DNA of 64,000 nucleotides from 39-52-133 sp035531075 (GTDB lineage Bacteria > Pseudomonadota > Gammaproteobacteria > Burkholderiales > Gallionellaceae). The notes under the pieces are model-generated. The model saw only the letters and a list, made by a program, of their open reading frames with translations. It was not told where the DNA came from and did not search any database. The stretch covers positions 26,975-90,974 of the forward strand of contig DATKTO010000014.1 in assembly GCA_035531075.1 (NCBI GenBank). Direction: 5' to 3'. Below are positions 1 through 7,245 of this stretch, piece by piece. Position numbers and translations under genes: made by a program. Position 1 is the first letter of the stretch; the number at the start of each line of letters is the position of its first letter.

Positions 1-186
1 TATCGCAGTTTCAAATATTGAGGACACCGAAAGCAATTGTCCCAGACCTGAAATGTCGACAATGTCGACACTGCTTGTGCCTGTCGTCGCGGATATGTTG
101 AACAAAGACGTAACAGGCTGAACGCTCGCCATGGCAAAAAGGCCGGGCTGCATGATTGAAGATGAAGTGACCGATGAAACATCCAT
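1..186 (-). CDS. Partial unknown Ser/Thr-rich protein (N-terminal 62 residues)
   Basis: An open frame begins with ATG at 186 and runs off the left edge without a stop. A purine-rich GGGGTGG lies about 6-12 bases upstream of the start and can serve as ribosome binding site. The visible residues are rich in Ser, Thr, Val and Ile and end with a repetitive VDIVDISGLGQLLSVSS stretch. No signal peptide or membrane segment is obvious. I do not recognise the family; low-complexity proteins of this kind include flagellar or surface-associated proteins, but that is only a guess. The competing longer frame that starts at 211 has a Cys/His-rich composition typical of a shadow frame. Confidence 0.5.
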   Translation of the reverse strand, partial: MDVSSVTSSSIMQPGLFAMASVQPVTSLFNISATTGTSSVDIVDISGLGQLLSVSSIFETAI

Positions 187-785
187 GACTATCCACCCCT
201 AATAACGTCATAGGAAGGACAACTGCCTAAGCAAAGCGATGCCAATCTTAGACAACTATTTTTTCAAGACAAATAACCAGTGAGTCGTTTTTGCCCAGGC
301 AAGACACGTGCCACAACGGGGCAGCGGAAATGGACATGTGCAATGTTCGATGTTTCCTGCAGCAGTTCACTCAGTATTCCCATTGGCCATCAGTGCTTTT
401 CACACTGCAATAAACAGAAGATGGGCTATTAAGTAGATTTTTCAAGAGTCGCTATCATGGCTAAAACCAGCCATTCAAGAAATCTTCCCAAAGCAGTTCT
501 TTGGAAAAGCATATTAGCAATTAACTGTATTGACGTATCCAAGTCAGACCATTACGGTAAATAAAGAAGCTCACGTTGCGATGTATGCGGTGGTGTTGTA
601 TTTTTGGAAGGGGTGAGTGGTTTAGGTATATCACTCCTTTTAAAATCAACGGACAGAAATTGGCGTCCAATATTGTGCGACATTCGACCATGCATTATCA
701 GACATATCAGGTGGCTGATTAAGCTATTCCTGATAGAGGACACGAGCTGATATCTTATTTTTGATCAACTACGGGAGATACTGGT
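187..785. other. Gene-free intergenic stretch
   Basis: About 600 bases, moderately AT-rich, between two divergently oriented genes. I see no convincing gene, RNA or repeat. The small minus-strand open frame in the middle has no ribosome binding site and no family-like features. Promoters for both flanking genes must lie here, but I cannot place them reliably. Confidence 0.5.
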
Positions 786-1151
786 ATGCCTAAAAAGACA
801 AGTGCGTTGCTTACTCCACGAGGCCGTACTGTTCCTCCAGTAGGAAAGATCAGTCCCGAGCAACGCGAGAACATGATCCGGGAGGCCGCGTATTTTCGGT
901 ACGTGAAACGTGACCCTGTCCCGGGCCATGATCTTGATGATTGGCTTGCGGCCGAAGTTGAGCTTTTCGGGGGTGAGGTCGGGCAGCAACCGCCCGAACC
1001 GCTCGAGATAATGGAACTCGGGGGGCAGGAAAGCGGCGTTCATGGCTTCTGGGAGGACGATGCGTTGAAGCGGATCATCAAGCAGCATCCGCGCAAAGGC
1101 ATACCCCAGATTGAGAGTATTGAGCCTCAAGAAGCGCCGCCCAAGGAGTAG
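786..1151 (+). CDS. DUF2934 domain protein
   Basis: A 121-residue protein that starts with ATG preceded by GGGAG at a good distance. Residues about 25-60 (IREAAYFRYVKRD, then PGHDLDDWLAAE) match the pattern of the DUF2934 family, short soluble proteins common in proteobacteria with no established role. The C-terminal half is acidic and proline-rich and not conserved-looking. The opposite-strand frame over the same bases is a shadow. It stands alone, with no close partner. Confidence 0.75.
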   Translation: MPKKTSALLTPRGRTVPPVGKISPEQRENMIREAAYFRYVKRDPVPGHDLDDWLAAEVELFGGEVGQQPPEPLEIMELGGQESGVHGFWEDDALKRIIKQHPRKGIPQIESIEPQEAPPKE

Positions 1152-1454
1152 CACGGGCGAGGCCGCTCGCTCCAGATTAATCGCACGTGCTCAGCGACTG
1201 TAGCTTGCGACACATGTGATGCGTTGCCTGTTGTCTGCACAGAACACTCACAGCAAGACCAGAAGGAGTATCAGGAATCAATGCAGAAGGAGATCAAGAT
1301 GATTGCCATATTTAGAAATGTGCTAATGCTTGTGTTTAGGGGTGTCCTTGAGCCGGCACTGCAGATCTCAAGGCCCTTCTGCAGTGAACGGTACCGCTGG
1401 AAGCGTTGTCGTTTTACCCCGGCAGGTCATATTCTGAGGGCAAGGGAGATCCAT
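1152..1454. other. Intergenic stretch upstream of outer-membrane gene
   Basis: About 300 bases. The reading frame of the next gene stays open through much of it, but the good ribosome binding site and signal peptide at 1455 argue that this part is leader. The short direct repeat CAGAAGGAG appears twice near 1260-1290. Nothing else seen. Confidence 0.4.
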
Positions 1455-2138
1455 ATGAGCATAAGCGCCAGTCGCTTCTTCTTTTGGTCTCTGCGGTGCT
1501 TGCTGGTCGCCGGTAGCCTGCTGCCGCTCACCGTTTCAGCCCAGTCGTGGTACTTGGGCGCGAGCGCGGGGCAGAGCTCCATTAATGCTTCGCCGGCTGA
1601 CATCGAGACCGGCTTCTTGCTCGATGACGGCTTCACGGCGAGCGGAACCACGCTGGAAAAGCAGGACAGGGCCGGGAAGGCCTATGCAGGTTATCGCTTC
1701 AACCGCTTCCTTGCAGCAGAAGCTGGCTACGTCGATCTTGGCGAAGCCAGGTTTAACACTACCATTGTTGCAGCTCCCCCAGGAACCACACCATCGCCAC
1801 CTTTCCCGATCCATGCCACGGCTACAGCGCGTGGCGCCTTCTTGAACGCCATCGTTCACTGGCCGGTGACGCAAGGCTTTTCGCTGTTCGCGAAGGCGGG
1901 AGCATTTCGATCTGATGCGAAGTTCACCGAGGTCATTCAGGGGACAGACATCACAAGAGTGAGCAGGACCGAACTTCAGACGGATGTGAACTACGGTGCA
2001 GGTCTTCAGTGGGTGTTAACTGGGATGGTGGGGGCACGACTGGAATGGGAGCGTTTCAGGAACATCGGGCGGGGCATTGGGGGACGGGAAGGCATCGACA
2101 TAGACTTAGTGTCGGCTGGTCTCATGTTGCAGTTCTGA
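1455..2138 (+). CDS. Outer-membrane beta-barrel protein (OmpA-like/OmpW-like)
   Basis: A 227-residue protein. I chose the ATG at 1455 because AGGGAG lies 6 bases upstream and the first 26 residues form a clear Sec signal peptide (basic start, hydrophobic core, cleavage after VSA-Q). The mature part starts with SWYLGASAG, alternates hydrophobic and polar residues, contains YAGYRFNRFLAAEAGYVDLG, and ends with a beta-strand and terminal Phe (LVSAGLMLQF), the signature for BAM-mediated insertion. This fits the OmpA-like transmembrane or outer-membrane beta-barrel superfamily of eight strands. There is no OmpA peptidoglycan-binding domain. Substrate or role unknown. It is a single-gene unit. Confidence 0.75.
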   Translation: MSISASRFFFWSLRCLLVAGSLLPLTVSAQSWYLGASAGQSSINASPADIETGFLLDDGFTASGTTLEKQDRAGKAYAGYRFNRFLAAEAGYVDLGEARFNTTIVAAPPGTTPSPPFPIHATATARGAFLNAIVHWPVTQGFSLFAKAGAFRSDAKFTEVIQGTDITRVSRTELQTDVNYGAGLQWVLTGMVGARLEWERFRNIGRGIGGREGIDIDLVSAGLMLQF

Positions 2139-2682
2139 AAAGAATTGGAGATTCAACAAGTCAAATTGCGCAATTGCTGGGGCATAGATGAGGAAAGTGG
2201 CCCAGGCCCAGTTAGTGACTGCGACGGCTAACGAGGCGCTGGACGACAAAATTGACCACTCACAGCTGAATCGAAGTCAACCACCGGCGGAAAAGAGCTC
2301 GGATGGCGAGAAGATACGCTCCGGCAGTTCGTGGCGCCCCTGCCGCACCACTGACGGATTCGATTCCGCGATGGAGCCCTGAAAGTGTAGGTGCCATTCT
2401 CGCTCGGCTTCTCAAAGCCCCATCCAAGAACCCCTTCGGTTCTCCTGGCTCCTTCGGCGCGCCGGGGACAGGAGATCCATTTGGATTTGCCGATCCGCAA
2501 GCCGAAATCGGATACGCATACGTCCTCAATGAGCTGTGCACTTGGAGGATCCGCGACAGCTAGCACTGCGCACGGCAACGTATTGCTCGATTGGCGAGAT
2601 TGTCCGTTGAACGCCCGGTCATGCAATGCCGCAATGCGTTTTTTATTGGGCACAAAGCAGGCATAAGCTTGAAACGATAAAC
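2139..2682. other. Intergenic region holding gene debris
   Basis: About 540 bases between two unrelated genes. The middle (2388-2610) holds a frameshifted serine-hydrolase remnant, annotated separately. The longest minus-strand frame across it (2228-2746) would overlap the end of the neighbouring real gene and has no family-like features, so I leave it out. Confidence 0.5.
2388..2610 (+). pseudogene. Remnant of a serine hydrolase of the class C beta-lactamase/EstB fold
   Basis: Reading across three frames in order gives the C-terminal end of a beta-lactamase-family serine hydrolase. FSLGFSKP lies at about 2394-2417 in the first frame. FGAPGTGDPFGFADPQ followed by IGYAYVLN lies at about 2454-2530 in the second. 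VHLEDPRQLALRTA, running to a stop at 2610, lies in the third from 2536. In intact members the segment G-x-PG-x-GG-x-x-FADP, then GYVMN, then DPRE-x-ALR closes the protein. Here GG is replaced by GD, at least two frameshifts separate the pieces, and nothing of the catalytic SxxK region is visible upstream. The similarity is from memory of the family, not from a search. Confidence 0.6.
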
Positions 2683-3648
2683 TTAGTTTTTTGTTTTTCT
2701 TTCCGGCAACGTCATCGCAATCACTCCCAGCGCCACCGCAAACCACAATGTAGCCAAGCGGATCAGCACCGTCGCCGCTACCGCATGCGGTTGATCAATA
2801 TTATTCAGCATCAGCAATGCCACCATGGTCGCCTCGGTACCACCCAGCCCGCCGGGCAGGAAACTGATTGCGCCGACCAGCATGGAGAAAGCGTAGATGA
2901 ACAGCGCTGTCTGTAAACCCATGTCGTTGCCGAGCAAATGCATGATGTAATAGAACGCCACGCCTTCAGCGCCCCACGCAATCAGGCCAAGAGAAATGCC
3001 ATACAGCAGCATCGTCAGGCTGAAGCAGCGTTTGGAGTGCAACACAATTTCTATGCTGGATGTAATCAGCTGTGAAAATTTGGCGGGAAATTTCCGTTGC
3101 GCGAAGGTTTCTAGCGACTTAAGCCACTGACTTTGCTGCAGAAATAGCAGAACCGCCAGAATAATGCCGCCGAGCACGATGATGACGGGCTGGGCCTGCG
3201 GGTAGGCCCACAGGCCGACCGATACCAGCAGCATCATGCTGATGAGGTTGGAAAACTGGTCGGAGAAAAATGCGGCAAGGCTCTCTGGATAGGAAACTTG
3301 GTGTTTTTTCAGGAACACGCTGCGTATCGCTTCGCCTGTCTTACCGGGGAGGATGGTGAGGCCGAAGCCGGCGATGTAGATGCGCAGGCTTTCCGGCCAG
3401 TAAACGGCGTGGCCGAGCTTTGCCAGAAATTTCTGCCAGCGCACAAAGCGCACTAGGTAGTTGACTAGCGACAGCGACAGCGCAATCAGGGTGCCGGCAA
3501 TGCCAACCTTGCCCAGCGCTGCAACCACTTCATGCCAGCCGCCCCACAGCGAGAACGCCAGATAGCCGATTGCGCTGAGCAGCACGATCAGCAGCATCGC
3601 ACGGAAGCGCCAGCCCTGCATCACAGGATGAGTATGGCTTGCGCTCAT
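2683..3648 (-). CDS. Flippase-like integral membrane protein (LPG_synthase_TM/UPF0104 family)
   Basis: A 321-residue polytopic protein with about seven to eight hydrophobic segments. The pattern YLVRFVRWQKFL, GFGLTILPGKTGEAIRS, then FLPGGLGGTEATMVALL is characteristic of the lysylphosphatidylglycerol synthase transmembrane family, whose stand-alone members are proposed lipid-linked sugar or lipid translocases. It is the last gene of the minus-strand cluster and its start overlaps the stop of the DPPR-synthase-like gene by one base. It is therefore probably co-translated with the decaprenyl-phosphoryl-arabinose enzymes. I infer a role in moving a polyprenyl-linked pentose across the inner membrane. 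There is no aminoacyl-transferase domain, so lysyl-PG synthesis is unlikely. Confidence 0.75.
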   Translation of the reverse strand: MSASHTHPVMQGWRFRAMLLIVLLSAIGYLAFSLWGGWHEVVAALGKVGIAGTLIALSLSLVNYLVRFVRWQKFLAKLGHAVYWPESLRIYIAGFGLTILPGKTGEAIRSVFLKKHQVSYPESLAAFFSDQFSNLISMMLLVSVGLWAYPQAQPVIIVLGGIILAVLLFLQQSQWLKSLETFAQRKFPAKFSQLITSSIEIVLHSKRCFSLTMLLYGISLGLIAWGAEGVAFYYIMHLLGNDMGLQTALFIYAFSMLVGAISFLPGGLGGTEATMVALLMLNNIDQPHAVAATVLIRLATLWFAVALGVIAMTLPERKTKN

Positions 3649-4517
3649 TAGTGGGCGATCAGTGCGATGGTGGTAATCGCCCAGCCCAGCAATACAATCA
3701 GCAAATGCGGATCGCGCACCATGTCTTTGGCCGTATCTGTACCACGGCTTTGATGGTGCAGCAAAAAGATATAGCGAAACACGCCATAAATGACGAAGGG
3801 TACGGTGTAGATCAAGTTTGCGGTGCCGTGGATGCGGATGGTTTCGGGGTTCATCGTGTACAGGCTGTAGCTCATGATCAATCCCGCTGCGGTGACCACG
3901 ATCATCTTGTCCAGCAGCACTGGGCTGTAGTCTTGCAGCACCTTGCGGTGTGCGGATTTATCATCGCTCAGTGCGATGATTTCTGCGCGGCGTTTGCTGA
4001 AGCCCAGGAACAGCGTCACCATCAAGCCGCACAGCAGCAGCCATTGCGAGGGCGGAATGCCCAGCCCCAGGGTGCCGGCGAGAATGCGCAACATAAAGCC
4101 AGTGGCGATGATGAACACGTCGAGTATCACCACATGCTTGAGCTTGAGGGAGTAAGCCACGTTCATCAGCGCATAAATCAGCAGGATGACGACGACGGTG
4201 GTTGAGGCGAAGGAAGCCAGGGTTAAGGCTGTTGCACCCAGCACCAGGGCAAAGATAGCCGCGGCAGAAACTTTCAGTTTGCCGGAAGGCAATGGGCGCT
4301 TGCGTTTGTTGGGGTGGTGCCTGTCCTGCTCAATATCCACGATGTCGTTGAAAATGTAGATGGTGCTGGAAATTAGGCAGAAAGCGACAAAGGCGATGAG
4401 GGCCTGAGTCACTAGGGCCGGGTTATGCCAGGCGTGACCGAAAAGCAAGCCGGTCAGCACAAAGGTATTTTTGACCCATTGGTGGGGGCGCATCAGGCGC
4501 AATAAATCAACAATCAC
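3648..4517 (-). CDS. UbiA-type decaprenyl-phosphate phosphoribosyltransferase (DPPR synthase)
   Basis: A 289-residue UbiA-superfamily membrane prenyltransferase. The first Asp-rich motif is NDIVDIEQDRHHPNKRKRP at about residues 57-75. The long KRKRPLPSG continuation is typical of the DPPR synthase branch (Rv3806c and relatives) rather than UbiA or heme O synthases. These enzymes join 5-phosphoribosyl diphosphate to decaprenyl phosphate, the first committed step to decaprenylphosphoryl-D-ribose/arabinose. About nine transmembrane helices are predicted by eye. It overlaps the HAD phosphatase by 4 bases, matching the Rv3806c-Rv3807c order in mycobacteria. The actual polyprenol in this organism (undecaprenyl or other) cannot be read from sequence. 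Confidence 0.85.
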   Translation of the reverse strand: MIVDLLRLMRPHQWVKNTFVLTGLLFGHAWHNPALVTQALIAFVAFCLISSTIYIFNDIVDIEQDRHHPNKRKRPLPSGKLKVSAAAIFALVLGATALTLASFASTTVVVILLIYALMNVAYSLKLKHVVILDVFIIATGFMLRILAGTLGLGIPPSQWLLLCGLMVTLFLGFSKRRAEIIALSDDKSAHRKVLQDYSPVLLDKMIVVTAAGLIMSYSLYTMNPETIRIHGTANLIYTVPFVIYGVFRYIFLLHHQSRGTDTAKDMVRDPHLLIVLLGWAITTIALIAH

Positions 4518-5149
4518 TGGTATTGTCCTTGATTGGTAAATGATTTGTAAAAGGGATAATCCGCGGCTGATAATAACTCTTTGTCGCCCCGGCTGTCGCC
4601 GTAGGCATACAGGGTATACCCGTCACGCAACCCCAACAAGGCTTCAAGCCGGCGCATTTTTTCGGGGCCGAAGCAGTTTTCGCCCAGCAAATTTCCGCTG
4701 ATACGTCCGCCATCCAGAGGCTCCAGACGCGACCCCAGCACATCATCGAAGCCCACCTTGCTCGCCCACGGGCGCAGGTATATTTCCAGCGAGGCGCTGA
4801 CCACCACGCAGCGGTGGCCCTGCTCCCTGTGCCATGCCAGGCGCTGCATTGCTTCAGTGCGCAATAAAGTCGGTAATTTCCCTTCTGCAAATGCGAGAGC
4901 CAGTTGTTGCAGGGTCGTCATCTCCATATTGACGAGGAAACAGCGCAATACTTTGATTTTGGCAATATCGTTGCGCATCAGGCCCAGCGCATAGAAAGTA
5001 AGCGTAGGCAGCAAGGTGAGGAGCTTAAGGGAAAATTTGAACGGGCCAGCCACGTGCAGCAAAAACGGAAACAGCGTGTCACCGCGGGTCAGGGTACCGT
5101 CGAAATCGAAAGCAGCAACAACAGGTTTGTCAGTTTGCTGCTGCGTCAC
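4514..5149 (-). CDS. HAD-IB family phosphatase
   Basis: A 211-residue haloacid dehalogenase-type hydrolase. Motif I is AFDFDGTLTRGD near residue 14, motif II is VVVSAS near residue 105, and motif IV is YGDSRGDKELL near residue 182. This is the subfamily IB layout also found in phosphoserine phosphatases. Because it is fused by 4-base overlaps between the DPPR synthase and the DprE2-like gene, its likely substrate is the 5-phosphate of polyprenylphosphoryl-ribose, the step that precedes epimerisation. That substrate is an inference from gene order. A small stretch near residues 35-60 is hydrophobic, which would place the enzyme at the membrane. Confidence 0.8.
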   Translation of the reverse strand: MTQQQTDKPVVAAFDFDGTLTRGDTLFPFLLHVAGPFKFSLKLLTLLPTLTFYALGLMRNDIAKIKVLRCFLVNMEMTTLQQLALAFAEGKLPTLLRTEAMQRLAWHREQGHRCVVVSASLEIYLRPWASKVGFDDVLGSRLEPLDGGRISGNLLGENCFGPEKMRRLEALLGLRDGYTLYAYGDSRGDKELLSAADYPFYKSFTNQGQYQ

Positions 5150-5883
5150 ATCTTCATCCGTTTGAAAACAACTTCCGGCACATGCTTGATGATCAGCATG
5201 ATGAAGCGCCAGAAGCCGGGCAGGTAAACAATATCCGCCGATTTGCTCAGTGTCTGCACAATCTGCTTGCCGATGTTCTGCGGCGAGGCCACCAGAAACA
5301 GCCCGGGCAGGCCGAACGTCATGGCGGTATCGACGAAGCCGGGCTTGATCGTGACAACACGCACGCCGCTTGGAAAGAGTCGATTGCGCAGTCCTTGCAG
5401 ATACAGGCTCAATCCGCCCTTGGCTGCGCCATACACATAATTGCTCTGTCTGCCGCGATCGCCCGCCACCGAGGAAATGCCGATGATGAAACCGCGCTTT
5501 AACGGTTCAAAATAATTGGCGCAAATGCTCAGGATGGATACCGCGCCGGTAAAGTTGCTGGCGATGATTTTCTCGGCCACGCTGAATTCGCGTGCGGCCT
5601 GCTGGTCACCCAGCAAGCCGAAGGCCAGCACGACGCCGTTCAGTTCCTGCATCTCCTTGAGTACAGAGTGAAAGAAAGCAGGGTGAGTGTCGGTGTCCGC
5701 CGCATCAAAAGATCCGTAATACACTTTGACGCCATAGCGCACCTGCAAATCGGCGGCGATGCGCTGCAGTTCTTCCACATCGCGCGATGCGAGATACAGG
5801 TTGTCGCCGCGTGCGGCGAAGGCGGCAGCGGTGCCACGAGCAATGGCCGAGGTGGCGCCGAGTATCAGTATATTTTCACTCAT
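5146..5883 (-). CDS. dprE2: SDR reductase, DprE2-like (2'-keto-polyprenylphosphoryl-ribose reductase)
   Basis: A 245-residue short-chain dehydrogenase. The glycine-rich nucleotide site is ILGATSAIARGTAAAFAARG at residues 7-26. The TSAIA form without the usual GxGxxG last Gly is typical for DprE2-like SDRs. The active-site Ser lies in ISSVAGDRGRQSN and Tyr/Lys in YVYGAAKGG (about residues 150-160). DprE2 reduces the 2'-keto intermediate made by DprE1 using NADH, yielding decaprenylphosphoryl-arabinose. Four-base overlaps with both neighbours argue strongly for one operon and a shared pathway. A generic SDR role is the alternative, but the DprE1 neighbour makes it unlikely. Confidence 0.85.
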   Translation of the reverse strand: MSENILILGATSAIARGTAAAFAARGDNLYLASRDVEELQRIAADLQVRYGVKVYYGSFDAADTDTHPAFFHSVLKEMQELNGVVLAFGLLGDQQAAREFSVAEKIIASNFTGAVSILSICANYFEPLKRGFIIGISSVAGDRGRQSNYVYGAAKGGLSLYLQGLRNRLFPSGVRVVTIKPGFVDTAMTFGLPGLFLVASPQNIGKQIVQTLSKSADIVYLPGFWRFIMLIIKHVPEVVFKRMKM

Positions 5884-7244
5884 TTGGCGTCCCCTCCGAT
5901 ATGCAGACAGCCTATCTCCAGTCTGCGAGCAAGGCTGGAGCTGAAACGATTCGAGGGATCGATGACTTGTTTGACCTTAAGCCACTCTGTATAGCGCGGA
6001 TACATGGCTCTGAAGGACTCGGCCGAGATGCGCGCATCCTTGGCCAGATATACGCGCCCGCCATGTTGCAGCACGATGTGATCCAGTTTTTCCAGCAGGC
6101 TGAACAGGCCCTTGTCGCGTATCGGCAGATCAAGCGCGAGCGTATAGCCGGGCATAGGGAAGGACAGCAGGCCTTTGCCTTCTGCGCCAAAGCGTTTTAA
6201 CACTGCGAGGAAGGAAGAACGGCGGCTGCCGGAGAGCTCTTTCAGCAAGGCGGTCATGCCGGCAAGTGCATTGCCCTCGGGAATGACGCACTGGTATTGC
6301 ACAAAGCCGCGTTTGCCGTACATGCGGTTCCACTCCCCGATGGCATCCAGCGGGTAAAAATAGCTGTCGTAATCGGTTAGGAAAGGAGATTTCTTGCGGC
6401 TTTCCCGGTAGTAATAGAGCTTGTTGAAAGCGCTGATAGTCAGTGGATTCAGTGCCCAGGACGGAAAGTCGAAGGGCAGGGAGCGCTTCCGCTTAGGCTT
6501 GCTGACAAGCGGATTCGCTCCGGTAAACTCACTGCTGGAGGCATGGTGGCCGAACATAGCAACGCCCCGCCCTAACTGATCGCCGGTCGCCAGGCAGTCT
6601 ATCCAGGCCACGCTGTAGTGATCGTCGACAGCCGGATCCTGCAATAGCTGGAACAGCTGCTCGAGGTTATTAGCCGCATGGTGACGCACCATCATCTGCG
6701 CAGTCTGAATGGGAATCAGCTTGAGGGTCACTTCGCCAATGATGCCGGTGAGTCCCATGCCGCCCACCGTGGCCCAGTACAGGTCGGAATTTTCTGTCGC
6801 GGAGCATGCTTTTCGGCTGCCGTCAGCCAGGATCAACTCGATGCCAAGCACATGTTCGCCGAACGAGCCATCATGATGATGGTTCTTGCCATGAACATCG
6901 GCTGCCACACAGCCGCCCAGCGACACAAACTTGGTGCCGGGCGTAACCGGCAGAAACCAGCCCTGCTTCACAATCACAGGCAGAATGTCTGCCAGGGTCA
7001 CGCCGGCTTCTGCCCTCAGTATGCCTTGCTTGACGTCCAGCTCGAGCATACGGTCAATGCGTTCGGTCAGAATCACGCGACCGTTTTCATTTAGCGATGC
7101 ATCGCCATAGCTGCGCCCCTGTCCGCGGGCAATCAGGGTGTCTGTATTTGGATGCAAATCAGCGTAACGCTCCGGGCGTTCCAACTCGCAGGATTGCACG
7201 GGGTAGCGTCCCCAGCCGGAAATGGGTTTGGTGAGCGTAGGCAT
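5880..7244 (-). CDS. dprE1: FAD-linked oxidoreductase, DprE1-like
   Basis: A 454-residue protein of the vanillyl-alcohol-oxidase fold. The FAD-binding half has ARGQGRSYGDASLN (residues 39-52) and LPVTPGTKFVSLGGCVAADV (98-117), followed by HGKNHHHDGSFGEHV, as in DprE1. Near the C-terminus VYLAKDARISAESFRAMYPR (398-417) carries the Lys that matches the flavin-contacting Lys418 of the mycobacterial enzyme. It oxidises the 2'-OH of polyprenylphosphoryl-ribose. In the position of mycobacterial Cys387, the covalent target of benzothiazinones, I read Ala (segment TLALDLP, residues 368-374). It overlaps dprE2 by 4 bases and starts 1 base after the GT39 gene. Confidence 0.88.
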   Translation of the reverse strand: MPTLTKPISGWGRYPVQSCELERPERYADLHPNTDTLIARGQGRSYGDASLNENGRVILTERIDRMLELDVKQGILRAEAGVTLADILPVIVKQGWFLPVTPGTKFVSLGGCVAADVHGKNHHHDGSFGEHVLGIELILADGSRKACSATENSDLYWATVGGMGLTGIIGEVTLKLIPIQTAQMMVRHHAANNLEQLFQLLQDPAVDDHYSVAWIDCLATGDQLGRGVAMFGHHASSSEFTGANPLVSKPKRKRSLPFDFPSWALNPLTISAFNKLYYYRESRKKSPFLTDYDSYFYPLDAIGEWNRMYGKRGFVQYQCVIPEGNALAGMTALLKELSGSRRSSFLAVLKRFGAEGKGLLSFPMPGYTLALDLPIRDKGLFSLLEKLDHIVLQHGGRVYLAKDARISAESFRAMYPRYTEWLKVKQVIDPSNRFSSSLARRLEIGCLHIGGDAK

Positions 7245-7245
7245 G

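Noticed and set aside
765..1154. 129-residue minus-strand frame opposite the DUF2934 gene
   Set aside because: The plus-strand frame has a ribosome binding site and a recognisable DUF2934 pattern; the opposite frame is its shadow.
2228..2746. 172-residue minus-strand open frame
   Set aside because: It overlaps the end of the flippase-like gene, has Cys/Ser/Arg-rich shadow composition, and the plus strand holds serine-hydrolase debris that explains the sequence.
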